From: Leptolyngbya sp. O-77
GTDB lineage: Bacteria; Cyanobacteriota; Cyanobacteriia; Elainellales; Elainellaceae
Reading direction: 5' to 3'
Assembly (NCBI RefSeq): GCF_001548395.1
Contig: NZ_AP017367.1
Location: 2,579,001 to 2,643,000 of the forward strand
Length of the DNA stretch: 64,000 nucleotides
Position numbers and translations under genes: made by a program. Positions 25,817 through 34,208 of the stretch are shown piece by piece. The notes under the pieces are model-generated. The model saw nothing but the letters and a program-made list of their open reading frames with translations, made no database searches and had not been told where the DNA came from. Within the stretch, counting starts at the first letter, position 1. Each line of letters starts with the position of its first letter.

Positions 25817-26593
25817 ATGACCACTGTTAGCGATCGCCCCTTGATTCACACGCCCCGCGACCTGTCTCTGCGCGACCTCTCCTCTGTCCAGTCCCGTATC
25901 CATACAATTCCTACCGCCAACCAGCGGGATTCTATTGTGCGATTGCAGCAGGTCACCAAGGTTTATGCCAATGGCAGCCGCGCTCTAGAAAATGTGAATC
26001 TCCAGGTCAGGCGTGGCGACTTTTTGTTTGTAACGGGGCCGTCGGGATCGGGAAAATCAACGCTGCTGAAGCTGCTCTATGGGGCAGAACGACCGACTCA
26101 GGGGCAGGTGCAGGTGCATGATACGAACTTGTCGGATCTGCGGGGCGATCGCCTGTCCATGCTGCGTCGCCGCATTGGCGTAGTGTTTCAAGACTATAAG
26201 CTGATTCCCCGCCGCACCGTTGCCGAAAACGTTGCCTTTGTGCTGCAAGCTCAGGGCTATGCCCGCCGAGAAATCCAGCGCCGTCTGTTGCCCACGCTAA
26301 AAATGGTAGGGCTGCACGACAAAGCAGAACGATTCCCGGATGAACTTTCGGGTGGCGAGCAGCAGCGCGTCAGCATTGCCCGCGCCATCGTCAGCACGCC
26401 GCCGATTTTGTTGGCAGACGAGCCGACTGGAAACCTCGATGCCGATAATTCCTGGCAGGTTATTAAGATTCTGAAAAAGCTGAACGCAGTGGGCATTACG
26501 GTCATTATCACCACCCACGATGATCGCCTCGTGCGAATGTCCAATCATCCGGTGGTACAACTCCGCAACGGCCGCCTCTTCCATGTGAACTAG
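25817..26593 (+). CDS. ftsE: FtsE-like ABC transporter ATP-binding protein
   Basis: A 258-aa ATPase of the FtsE type. FtsE pairs with the membrane protein FtsX at the inner membrane and links cell division to peptidoglycan hydrolases. Visible motifs are Walker A GPSGSGKST (74-82), Q-loop VFQD (123-126), signature LSGGEQQR (177-184), Walker B ILLADEPTGNLD (197-208) and the switch histidine in TTHDD. The sequence GVVFQDYKLIPRRTVAENVA is typical of FtsE. About 40 residues precede the ABC domain, longer than in most FtsE. No ftsX lies nearby, so the partner is encoded elsewhere or the gene is another small ABC ATPase of this clade. The start is the ATG after CCGTTTGCTCCT; no strong ribosome site is visible. 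A degraded copy of its last 63 bp lies at 43261-43323. Confidence 0.88.
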   Translation: MTTVSDRPLIHTPRDLSLRDLSSVQSRIHTIPTANQRDSIVRLQQVTKVYANGSRALENVNLQVRRGDFLFVTGPSGSGKSTLLKLLYGAERPTQGQVQVHDTNLSDLRGDRLSMLRRRIGVVFQDYKLIPRRTVAENVAFVLQAQGYARREIQRRLLPTLKMVGLHDKAERFPDELSGGEQQRVSIARAIVSTPPILLADEPTGNLDADNSWQVIKILKKLNAVGITVIITTHDDRLVRMSNHPVVQLRNGRLFHVN

Positions 26594-26680
26594 GCGAGCG
26601 CTGAATTGCAGCGGAGGTAGACAACCTTGGACTCCAACCGATCACTGATTGGTGGCTGGTGTGGATTGGAGTTGTTAACC

Positions 26681-27202
26681 CTGCGCGATCGCCCTTCATC
26701 TCCCAACACCCACACCTCTGGGCGATCGCCCTCATCTCTCAGCACCCGCACCTCTGGGCGATCGCCCTTCATCTCCCAACACCAACACCTCTGGGCGATC
26801 GCCCTTCATCTCCCAACACCCACACCTCTCGGCGATCGCCCTTTATCTCCCAACACCAACACCTCTGGGCGATCGCCCTCATCTCTCAGCACCCAAACCT
26901 TTCAGCGATCGCCCTTCATCTCCCAACACCCACACCTTTGGGCGATCGCCCTTCATCTCCCAACACCAACACCTCTGGGCGATCGCCCTCATCTCTCAGC
27001 ACCCGCACCTCTGGGCGATCGCCCCCCGGATACCTTTTGGGACGTTGCACACTGACCCAAGTCTGTCGCTACTCAACCTCTGCGGCTGACCCGAAAGCGG
27101 CTGGGAGTGTTCGGCTTGACCCAGATCTTGAAGAACCGAGCCTTCGCAATTGGGGGGCGAATCGCCTACCCACCGACAAGCTGACAGAACCAGGGCGCTG
27201 AG
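26681..27202 (+). other. HIP1-rich cassette module, copy 1
   Basis: This segment starts right after GTTAACC (26674-26680), a likely relic of an attC right end, and runs to attC1. Its first part (26685-27022) holds ten HIP1 octamers at 26685, 26722, 26759, 26795, 26832, 26869, 26905, 26942, 26979 and 27015, a strict 37/37/36-bp rhythm. The filler is near-identical (CTTCATCTCCCAACACC and similar). The second part matches copy 2 (42028-42299) and contains an open frame ending in PDLEEPSL..GANRLPTDKLTE with a TGA just before attC1. Both copies keep this reading frame, so a real small cassette protein is possible, but its N-terminus would be repeat-derived. From 26594 to 27418 I see no other gene. 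Confidence 0.7.
26685..27022 (+). repeat. Tandem array of ten HIP1 octamers with 36-37 bp period
   Basis: Ten GCGATCGC sites recur every 36-37 bp with conserved filler such as CATCTCCCAACACC. Copy 2 of the same module (42031-42111) has only three sites, spaced 37 and 36 bp, so copy number has changed by expansion or loss. The filler between sites is nearly constant, which separates this from a CRISPR array. Confidence 0.9.
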
Positions 27203-27289
27203 GGCTAACGTTCCCCTTCAGCAGCGGCTAGTAACCTTTGCATCTCCACCGAGATCTTTCAACCGTCCGCTGCAAGGGGGTTGTTATGC
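27203..27289 (+). other. attC-like integron recombination site 1
   Basis: An 87-bp site. Left end GGCTAAC, right end GTTATGC, the same right-end variant found in Vibrio VCR repeats. Inner arms CCCCTT-CAGC and GCTGCAAGGGG pair with one extra C on the right arm, which is an extrahelical G on the bottom strand. The central part (ATCTTTCAACCGTCCGCTGC and similar) is shared with the other sites. It separates the HIP1 module from the hsdM cassette. Confidence 0.82.
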
Positions 27290-27418
27290 CGCCGTGTTCG
27301 ATCGATTGGCAGAGGGAACTAGCTCGGTGCCCATCGGATAGGCATAGAGCGAGACAACTCAAGGACTTTAAGGCATCATAGAGAATCAAGTGTATTGCTT
27401 CTTACCTTTGCCGATCGC

Positions 27419-29461
27419 ATGCCGTTCACCAACTTCACGAACCCTTACAAAAGTTCAGCCGATGTTCCAGAGGATTATCGGAAACACCCGAATTTGTCGA
27501 AGTTGTTTAAGGCAGATGGGACTTATGTGCGCCCAGCAGAGGATCCAGTCACCATTTGGGCGATCGCTCTCTTACATCAAGAATACGGTGTTCCACTAGA
27601 TGCTGTCGAACTGGAACTGTCTGCCGATTTTTCTGAAGGGACGCATCAGGGTGGGCGGCGGTATCAGGGGCGGGCAGATGTCATTATCTATGATGACCGT
27701 TATATCGGTGCAGGGGGTGGGCTAGATGTTGCCTTCATCATGCTGGAGGCGATGGAACCGGGGAAGAAGTTTGAGGGCACAGAACCGGAAGGCTGGGTTG
27801 AGCACTTAAATCGCCTCAATGCTTATATGAGTGCATCGCCCTCGGCTCGGTATGCGATCTTGACCAGTGGCATAAATACCAAAATCTATCGTCGTGATCT
27901 GGAATATCCCCGTGCGCTTCAGGAAATTGGGGATTTGCCGAAGTATGAAAGTGCGCGATCGGCGGCAGAGCATAGCCCGTTTAAGGTGATCCTCAATCCC
28001 AGTGAACCAGATGGAATTCAGACAGGGTTGCAGCCGTTGACCCGTGACAAGTTTCGGGAGGTATTAGGGGATACGCGATCGGGGTGTCACTCGATCCTGC
28101 GGGATAATGAGGGATTGCAACCGCAGGAAGCCGTGGATGCGATGGTCAAGTTTTTGTTTGCTAGGTGGTATGACGAGCAGGCAACCATTGATCTGGTGAA
28201 GAAAACCGGGGAAATGCGCTCCTATGTGTTCAGCTATAAGCAGGGGGAAACCGACCCAGAACGTCTGATGGTGCAGGTGCGAGATACCTTTGAAAAGGCG
28301 AAGCAGTGGGAGCGGGACATCCTACGGGAAAAGTTTGGCGATAATCTGGGCATTCGATTGGCATTTACAGAATCGGATGCATTGGAGTTTAAGCCCCATA
28401 CGACAGTTGAAATTGTCAAACGCTTGCAGCCCTGGAGCTTGCGCAAGTCTACGGCAGATGTGAAGGGAGGCGTGTTTGAGGATTTTCTGGGTAAGACGTT
28501 TCGGGATGACCTGGGACAATATTTCACACCAACTCCAGTGATTAACCTGATGGTGGGAATTTTGCAGCCGACGGTGCATGATTTTGTCGGTGATCCGGCG
28601 TGTGGATCGGCGCGGATGTTGACCCATGTGTTGGACTATGTGCGCCAGCAGGAATTGGCACGGGCAGAGGCAGAAGGATTGGAGGTGACGAACCCGGATG
28701 AACCGACGCAGGAGTTTTTAGAGTTCCGCGAAAATCGGTTATTTGGGGCGGAGATTTCCCGCAATGTGATGCATGTGGCGCGGGTAAATTGCCTGATGAA
28801 TGGGGCGCAATATGCGGATTTGAAGGTGATTGATGCGTTGCAACCGCTGGGCAGCATTACGGGGGGCATTATGAAGGGGTTGCCCGATCGACCAGGATTT
28901 TATCCGGGTGGGTTGACGATGATTTTGACCAATCCACCGTTTGGAGCAAAGGTGACGAGTGCAGGAATTTTGAAAGATTTAGCTGCAAGGGATGGGGTAA
29001 CAAAAAAGGATGGAAAGGTCATACCGAGCATAGCTCAAGAGATTGCATTCATTAATCGTTGCCTCGAATTTTTGAAACCGGGTGGCAAATTAGGAATTGT
29101 TCTGCCAGATGGTGTACTTGCGAATAGTTCAATGCAATTTGTTCGAGACTGGATTTTACGTTGGGCACGACTGAAAGCAGTTGTTAGCTTACCTCAAGAG
29201 ACATTCGCTCCTTATGGTGCAGGTGTAAAAGCCAGTGTACTTTTCCTTGAAAAGCGTGAACAAGCTTTAATGGCTCAAGGACAACTGGAAATTGGGCAAG
29301 AAATTACTGAATTAGATCAGGACTACAACGTTTATATGGCTCGTATTGACAATATTGGTTACGACGCTAATGGAAGATTAACTGTAAGTGAGGAAGATGC
29401 GTCGAACCCAGTAGAAGTACAAGAGTCTATCCAGGACTTTTCTCGGAAGCTGGGGTGGTGA
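27419..29461 (+). CDS. hsdM: Type I/IIG-like DNA adenine methyltransferase with N-terminal HsdR_N-like domain
   Basis: A 680-aa N6-adenine methyltransferase. The SAM site DPACGSARM begins at about residue 392 and the catalytic NPPF lies at about 505. QYFTPTPVINLMV before motif I is typical of HsdM and BcgI-type enzymes. The N-terminal 200 residues resemble the nuclease domain at the start of HsdR: GRADVIIYDD (85-94) and IMLEAMEPGKK (E110). The expected E-x-K reads E-A-M, so cleavage activity is uncertain. No hsdR lies in the window; a fused enzyme plus a specificity subunit would fit a BcgI-like plan (family knowledge; the match is inference). I chose ATG 27419; an upstream in-frame TTG at 27395 would add 8 residues. 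hsdS follows within 5 bp. First gene of the cassette behind attC1. Confidence 0.87.
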   Translation: MPFTNFTNPYKSSADVPEDYRKHPNLSKLFKADGTYVRPAEDPVTIWAIALLHQEYGVPLDAVELELSADFSEGTHQGGRRYQGRADVIIYDDRYIGAGGGLDVAFIMLEAMEPGKKFEGTEPEGWVEHLNRLNAYMSASPSARYAILTSGINTKIYRRDLEYPRALQEIGDLPKYESARSAAEHSPFKVILNPSEPDGIQTGLQPLTRDKFREVLGDTRSGCHSILRDNEGLQPQEAVDAMVKFLFARWYDEQATIDLVKKTGEMRSYVFSYKQGETDPERLMVQVRDTFEKAKQWERDILREKFGDNLGIRLAFTESDALEFKPHTTVEIVKRLQPWSLRKSTADVKGGVFEDFLGKTFRDDLGQYFTPTPVINLMVGILQPTVHDFVGDPACGSARMLTHVLDYVRQQELARAEAEGLEVTNPDEPTQEFLEFRENRLFGAEISRNVMHVARVNCLMNGAQYADLKVIDALQPLGSITGGIMKGLPDRPGFYPGGLTMILTNPPFGAKVTSAGILKDLAARDGVTKKDGKVIPSIAQEIAFINRCLEFLKPGGKLGIVLPDGVLANSSMQFVRDWILRWARLKAVVSLPQETFAPYGAGVKASVLFLEKREQALMAQGQLEIGQEITELDQDYNVYMARIDNIGYDANGRLTVSEEDASNPVEVQESIQDFSRKLGW

Positions 29462-29465
29462 CGTG

Positions 29466-31040
29466 ATGGAAAGCCAACTTTTATCAATTGACTATCTCAA
29501 GTTGCAACCTAGATGGGACTTTCGGTATTTCGATCCAAAGTATCTGGAAGTTGAAAGACTACTTCATGAAGGGAAGTATCCTCTGGAACCCCTCGAAAAA
29601 TTCACTCGGCAGATTCAAAACTTTGGTGCGTATTCTTTGTGCAACCTTCTCAAGTGGGTTGAGGATGGGGATTCAGTTCCTTATCTCAGAATAACTAATC
29701 TCAAGGAAGACGGTATTGATTGGACAGATGTTTTAAGAATTGAGCCTGAGGTACACAAACAGTTACCAAAATCAAAAGTTTATCCGGGTGATATTCTTTA
29801 CTCAATGGCTGGAACCATTGGACTTGCAGTTCTAGCAGCAGAGAGTTTAGGAGTGTGTAACTCCAACCAAGCGATCGCTAAAATTCGCCTTAAACCGGAT
29901 AGTCTAAATCCAAATTACCTAGTTGCATTTCTAAATAGTCGTCTTGGAAGGTATCAATCTGAAAGAATTGCTAATGGTCAAACGCACAAGTGTTGAATCT
30001 TAAGATTTTGGCGGGTAGTGCCAAGTTGTGCGTTGGTGCTGGTGATACCGAATTGGTCTGACTATTGACCTCATTCTCATTAACAGAAGCTCAAACTCGC
30101 CAAAAATCTCCAGGTTTGTAAAGTTGTGTATCGAGATTCAACACTTCTGGGTCAAACGGTATTAAATATTAATCTTGGGGAAATTGGTAAGCTTTTGGTT
30201 CCAGTTCCTCCCCGATCGCTCCAAGACCAGATTGCTCAGGTAATGCAGGAGGCTTATGGCGATCGGCAGAAGAAGCTACAGCAAGCAGAACAGTCTTATC
30301 AAAAAGTTATTGATTACGTTTTTGAACAGCTAGGGATTAACCTAGAGCGCACTCAGCGTAAGCGAAATGCTTTGGTTCCTATTAGTGTTCTTCAAGGTGG
30401 TCGTTTTGATTTTGAGGCAGTAGTTACAGTACAAGATATTAGTTCTCAGTTTGCCGAGCATGAAACTACTTTACTAGAAGAGGTGGTTGAGCAGACTAAT
30501 GAGCGAATTACCCCATCAATTGATTCTCCTGATGAAGTTGTCAATTATATTGGCTTAGCAAATATTCAGTCGCATACAGGCGAATTGGCTAATTTTGAGC
30601 CCGTTCAAGGGAAAGAAATTCTAAGTTCATCACCAAAATTTGCCAAAGGAGATATCCTTTTTGGTCGAATGCGTCCTTATCTTAATAAAGTTTGGATTGC
30701 AGAGTTTGACGGTATTTGTTCAGGTGAAGCATTAGTTTTTAGACCTAATAAGAGCAAGGTAGATACCCAGTTTCTACATACACTTTTACTGAGTCAGCTA
30801 ACCTTAGATCAAGTTGTTCCTTTACAAAGTGGCTCTTCACTTCCTAGAGTCTCTGCTTCGGATGTTCTGAGCGTTAAGCTACCTGTCCCAAAAGATCTAC
30901 AGAAACAGCAAGAGATTGGTAATGAGGTAAAAAAACGTCGAAGTGAAGCAAAACGGTTGCGAAATGAGGCTGAAGCCGTCGTCACAGCCGCAAAAGCGCG
31001 AGTAGAGCGGATGATTTTGGGTGAGGAGATAGTGGAGTAA
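29466..31040 (+). pseudogene. hsdS: Restriction-modification specificity subunit HsdS, split by a MITE
   Basis: The gene would encode the DNA-recognition subunit with two target recognition domains joined by helices. Part one ends at a stop at 29996 (SERIANGQTHKC). Part two resumes with VLNINLGEIGKLLVPVPP and runs to 31040. A 165-bp element plus a 9-bp duplication separates them. Deleting 29985-30158 (174 bp) gives an unbroken 466-aa frame reading ANGQTVLNINLGEI, exactly as HsdS proteins read here. The second half has the usual DILFGRMRPYLNKV and SGSSLPRVSASDVLSVKLPVP motifs, then a coiled-coil tail. The interruption should silence or change target recognition unless part two is translated separately from GTG 30126 inside the element. 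Confidence 0.9.
29985..30149 (+). mobile_element. 165-bp MITE-like element in hsdS
   Basis: Terminal inverted repeats of 16 bp differ at one base: CACAAGTGTTGAATCT on the left, CAGAAGTGTTGAATCT as complement of the right. The target duplication GGTCAAACG (9 bp) lies at 29976-29984 and 30150-30158. There is no coding capacity. Inner inverted segments (GATTTTGGCG / CGCCAAAAATC) extend the fold. No transposase in this window has matching ends, so a parent element elsewhere must have moved it. Confidence 0.9.
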
Positions 31041-31067
31041 AGCAAATAAAAAACGGAGGTTAGAACC

Positions 31068-31313
31068 ATGAGTTTAGTCATTCCCGATGAGTTTTTGCGA
31101 ACAGCACATATTACTGAAGCCGATCTCAAGCTCGAAATTGCCATTCTGCTATTCCAGCAGGAAAAAATTACTTTGGGCACCGCCAGCCAGTTTGCAGACA
31201 TGAATCAACTGGAGTTTCAACGCATATTAGGTAGCCGTAAAATCCCCATTCATTACGGCGTTGAAGACTTCCGGCAAGATCTCAGAACCCTGGAGGCAAA
31301 CGATTGGCGATGA
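31068..31313 (+). CDS. UPF0175 family antitoxin
   Basis: An 81-aa protein of the UPF0175 family, small helical proteins usually paired with PIN-domain toxins. Recognisable parts are the start SLVIPDEFLRTAHITEADLK, the central ASQFADMNQLEFQRILGSR and the end YGVEDFRQDLRTLEA. The ribosome site CGGAGG lies about 9 bp before the ATG. It starts 27 bp after hsdS and its stop overlaps the toxin start as ATGA, so the pair is translationally coupled. The family's role as antitoxin is established; the specific pairing is inferred from position. Confidence 0.88.
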   Translation: MSLVIPDEFLRTAHITEADLKLEIAILLFQQEKITLGTASQFADMNQLEFQRILGSRKIPIHYGVEDFRQDLRTLEANDWR

Positions 31314-31801
31314 TTGTAGTTAGTAATACGTCGCCCATCTTTTACCTGTCCACTATTGGTCATCTCGATTTGCTCCGCCAACTCTACGATGAAATCGTGA
31401 TTCCAACAAAAGTTTTTAATGAAATCACCAATGTCGGCAACACCGATGCTAGTGCCAGGGTTGTGCCGACTCTAAGCTGGATTAAAACGCAATCTGCGAC
31501 TGATCAGGAATTTGTCAATCGGTTGAGAGCCGAACTCGATCCCGGTGAAGCTGAGGCGATCGCCCTAGCCCTTGAATTAAACGCCGATCGCCTCCTGATG
31601 GATGAACGCTTGGGGAGAGCGGCTGCAATGCGAGCAGGGCTACAAGTCACAGGTGTTTTGGGTATTCTGATTGCTGCTAAGCGCAATAACTTAATTCAAG
31701 AAGTCAAACCATTACTGGATGCCTTAATTGAACAAGTTGGCTTCTGGATTGATGCGCGGCTGTATGCAGAGGTCTTGCAAGCAGTTGGCGAATCAGCATG
31801 A
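31310..31801 (+). CDS. DUF3368 PIN-domain toxin (putative ribonuclease)
   Basis: A 163-aa PIN-domain protein, a Mg-dependent RNase-type toxin. The first acidic motif position is occupied by SNTSPIFYLSTIG, as is normal for DUF3368. ELDPGEAEAIALALE and LLMDERLGRAAA supply the other acidic residues, followed by VTGVLGILIAAK. The start is the ATG overlapping the antitoxin stop; an upstream TTG (31304) in the same frame is less likely. Its own stop overlaps the next gene as ATGA. Toxin-antitoxin pairs are common cargo of large chromosomal integrons, where they stabilise the array; that role here is inference. Confidence 0.88.
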   Translation: MIVVSNTSPIFYLSTIGHLDLLRQLYDEIVIPTKVFNEITNVGNTDASARVVPTLSWIKTQSATDQEFVNRLRAELDPGEAEAIALALELNADRLLMDERLGRAAAMRAGLQVTGVLGILIAAKRNNLIQEVKPLLDALIEQVGFWIDARLYAEVLQAVGESA

Positions 31802-32289
31802 AACCCGGAAGCAAATACTATCCACTCTTTGAACACTTGCAACACTGTAATCAAGCAGCAGTGACGCTAACCTTTGCTGAAATCGAAACCTTAATGGGTT
31901 GCTCACTGCCTGAATCAGCGCGGAGAAAGAGAAACTGGTGGAGCAATCGTGACAGCCCAAGTGCCCTACAAGCGATCGCCTGGATTAGTGCAGGCTACCA
32001 AATTGAGTCCGTAGATTTGACGCAGCAAATCGTTACCTTCAAAACTTTCCAAGCAACTTATCACATCCAACAACATGACGGTGAAATCATTTGGAATGCT
32101 GACGCGATTAAAGCACTGAGAAACCATCAGGGGCTTAACCAGGCACAGTTTGCTAGGGAACTAGGCGTTCGCCGGGAAACGGTGAGTGAGTGGGAAAACA
32201 GCAAATACGAACCCGATCGCTCCAAATGCAAACTCCTCAACATGATTGCCAAACAAGCTAATTTTGCAGAACCACCAACAGATTCATGA
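31798..32289 (+). CDS. XRE-type helix-turn-helix protein with N-terminal DUF7662-like domain
   Basis: A 163-aa protein. The N-terminal half (KYYPLFEHLQ, LTFAEIETLMGCSLPESARR, WWSNRD, WISAGYQIESVDL) matches a small domain seen in many DNA-associated bacterial proteins. The C-terminal half holds a lambda-repressor-type HTH: LRNHQGLNQAQFARELGVRR, then ETVSEWENSKYEPDRS. The start overlaps the toxin stop, so it is read with the toxin-antitoxin pair and may regulate it or the restriction genes; that is inference. The stop lies 90 bp before the next likely start. Confidence 0.8.
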   Translation: MKPGSKYYPLFEHLQHCNQAAVTLTFAEIETLMGCSLPESARRKRNWWSNRDSPSALQAIAWISAGYQIESVDLTQQIVTFKTFQATYHIQQHDGEIIWNADAIKALRNHQGLNQAQFARELGVRRETVSEWENSKYEPDRSKCKLLNMIAKQANFAEPPTDS

Positions 32290-32379
32290 AACAGCGTTGA
32301 CTTTTTGTGCGGTAAACGTACAGAATACTATAAACGATCAGGTGTACTCCTGACAGGAAATCTCTTATCGGTATTCTGT

Positions 32380-32778
32380 ATGAGCGGTGTCAATCTTCCT
32401 CCCAAAGCCCTCTTTCTATCACCCGATGGCAAAATCTATCCTGACACCCTGATTTGCTCCGGGATGATCACAGCAGAACTGAACGGCAAACCCTGTCCCT
32501 ATGCTCAAAATGGTCAGTTGCCTGATTTGGTGCCCCTAGACGAAAACGAACCTGCCTACAGTCCTGATAAGGGCAAGCCTGGAGATTTATGTCCACCTTG
32601 TGCCAAGCAACAACTTGCTAATCTAGGGCACTGGCAGGGGCACGGTCAGCAAACCTTTCCCGAAGAACTCTTGCCCTTGCGCTTATTCAAATGCCGAATG
32701 TGGCTATGGCTAGTTGTGCCAGGTTTACATGATGCAGAACCAACAAAACTGATTACTGACAACTCAATCACTCAATAG
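32380..32778 (+). CDS. Unknown protein with paired CxxC-like cysteines
   Basis: A 132-aa product I do not recognise. It opens with MSGVNLPPKALFLSPDGKIY and contains CPYAQ and LCPPCAKQQ, a possible zinc ribbon, then PLRLFKCRMWLWLVVPGLHD. ATG 32380 is the most plausible start; the frame is open upstream to 32305 without a better start. The 5' region has an inverted repeat, ACAGAATAC (32320 on) against GTATTCTGT ending at 32381, with an inner TCAGG/CCTGA pair, so the ribosome site may be folded away. It is the last gene before attC2 and in cassette orientation. Confidence 0.5.
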   Translation: MSGVNLPPKALFLSPDGKIYPDTLICSGMITAELNGKPCPYAQNGQLPDLVPLDENEPAYSPDKGKPGDLCPPCAKQQLANLGHWQGHGQQTFPEELLPLRLFKCRMWLWLVVPGLHDAEPTKLITDNSITQ

Positions 32779-32871
32779 ATCGTTTTCGATCGTGTTTTAG
32801 CTAGGGCTGGCTTGGGTGATCGCAACTTAGGGATGAGCTTTCAAATACGTCCCCACCGATAACTTAAGGCG

Positions 32872-32957
32872 GCATAACGGTGAAGTTGTGCGGCGGCAGA
32901 TAACCTTGAACTCTAACCGACAACCTCTGTTCCGTCCGCACCAACGCAGTGTTAGGT
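32872..32957 (+). other. attC-like integron recombination site 2
   Basis: An 86-bp site with left end GCATAAC and right end GTTAGGT, which fits GTTRRRY. Arms GTTG-TGCGG and CCGCACCAAC pair with one extra base on the right arm, the same extrahelical G on the bottom strand as in the other sites. The centre carries GGCGGCAGATAACC and CTCTGTTCCGTCC. An IS4-like element begins one base beyond it. Confidence 0.85.
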
Positions 32958-34205
32958 GTATACTTACATCTTGCACCAGTACAGATGAACGGCTTTTCGG
33001 CGGGTGCAATCAATGAGAGAAAAGGGCGTGAAGTCACAAACAACAAGAACAGTGGAAACCATTCTTGGACACGCCCAAGCGTTAGTCTACACCCTGCTCA
33101 GCCTGATGCCGAGTGCCTACCAAAGAGACAGCCTGCAAGCGATGCTGGGGTTGTTCCTAGAAGCTCAAGGGCAACCCTCGCCGCAACACAGTTTGATTAA
33201 GTCGGGTAGTGCGTTGAGCCGATTTCTCAACGAGTATGCCTGGCCCACCCGCCAAGTCGTGCGCGTGGTGCGACGGCAGATCGTGCAGCAACTGTTGCAG
33301 TCTGCTCCCAAAGGTCGCCGTCCCTGGTTGCAGGTGGTGGTGGATCTGACGACGTTGGAGAAATGCGGCAAGTTCAAAGCGTTTGCATCGCTGATTCGTG
33401 TGCTGCAAGGCAAGCGAGGATTGCATCTGGTGGTGCTGTATCTGGTGGTTGGAGAGTGTCGAGTGCCCTGGAGTTTTCGGGTCTGGCGTGGCAAACATCA
33501 GCGGACTGCGGTGCAGTTGGCGATTCGCTTAATAGGTAGCTTGCCCCCTGCGTTAACGAGCGCCTTCCGGGTGGTCATTCTGGCAGACACCGCCTTTGGC
33601 AGCGTGGCCTTCCTCAAAGCGATGCGAAAGCGCCGTTACTCGGTAATTGTCGGGGTGCGGTGTGACCGCAAACTGGCTGATGGTCGCTGTGTGAGCAAAC
33701 TGGTGAAAAAAGGGCAACAGGTGCGCTTAGAGGGACTGAACTTCCCGGTGACGATTTCTTGGCTTTACCTCAAACGCGACGGCCAGTTGGAGAAACGCTT
33801 TGTCCTCTCGACTCGTCCCCTCAAAGGCAGCACCATCACTTGGTGGGGGCGTAGACGATGGAGCATTGAGGGATTTTTCAAAACCATCAAACATCGCTTT
33901 GGGTTGCATCGCTTTGCTCAGCAGACGCTCAAGGGCGTATATCGCTGGTTGATGTTGTGTTTCCTCAGCTTTGTGCTGGTTCATTGGGTTCACCGCGCAA
34001 CTCACGCCAAAGCGACCCCTGATTGGAAAGTCGCTGCAACTGCTGCATTAGACGCCTTGTTCCCGGAAGTCGCAGCTTGTTTAGCGCTGCTTCAAGTTGA
34101 GCGAGCGCGATCCCTGCTCGATTCACTCGGTATTGCGGTGCACTTTGTCCACCTCGCTGAGCTAAAAACGTAGGCTAAATGTACTGGTGCAAGATGTAAG
34201 TATAC
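32958..34205 (+). mobile_element. IS4-like insertion sequence abutting attC2
   Basis: Perfect 20-bp inverted repeats TTACATCTTGCACCAGTACA (32964 on) and its complement (ending 34199) lie inside palindromic GTATAC on both sides. The duplication of 2-6 bp therefore cannot be told from the inverted repeat. Length is about 1.24 kb with one transposase gene. The insertion point is the outer edge of the GTTRRRY end of attC2. Confidence 0.9.
33013..34173 (+). CDS. IS4-like DDE transposase
   Basis: A 386-aa DDE transposase with RNase H-like fold. The acidic residues are visible in VVVDLTTLEKCGKF, VVILADTAFGSVAFL and WSIEGFFKTIKHRFGLHRF, the last resembling the Y/W..E...K pattern of IS4/IS701 elements. 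The frame is intact and fills the element. ATG 33013 is taken as start; a GTG 9 bp upstream is possible. The protein is very basic, as expected for a DNA-binding transposase. It may be active, as ends and gene are complete. Confidence 0.88.
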   Translation: MREKGVKSQTTRTVETILGHAQALVYTLLSLMPSAYQRDSLQAMLGLFLEAQGQPSPQHSLIKSGSALSRFLNEYAWPTRQVVRVVRRQIVQQLLQSAPKGRRPWLQVVVDLTTLEKCGKFKAFASLIRVLQGKRGLHLVVLYLVVGECRVPWSFRVWRGKHQRTAVQLAIRLIGSLPPALTSAFRVVILADTAFGSVAFLKAMRKRRYSVIVGVRCDRKLADGRCVSKLVKKGQQVRLEGLNFPVTISWLYLKRDGQLEKRFVLSTRPLKGSTITWWGRRRWSIEGFFKTIKHRFGLHRFAQQTLKGVYRWLMLCFLSFVLVHWVHRATHAKATPDWKVAATAALDALFPEVAACLALLQVERARSLLDSLGIAVHFVHLAELKT

Positions 34206-34208
34206 CTA

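Noticed and set aside
26608..26680. A full attC site between ftsE and the HIP1 module
   Set aside because: Only the right box GTTAACC and a loose inverted repeat (ACTCCAA/TTGGAGT) are present; the conserved arms with the extra base are missing. I treat it as a relic at most.
26685..27022. Second CRISPR array formed by the HIP1 repeats
   Set aside because: The filler between HIP1 sites is almost constant and the octamer is too short for a CRISPR repeat.
26627..27201. Long open frames with repeats of HLWAIALHLPTPTPLGDRP across the HIP1 array
   Set aside because: The N-terminal part is a tandem DNA repeat that is open in more than one frame, so the open frame proves nothing. Only the conserved tail before attC1 might be coding, and that is noted with the module.
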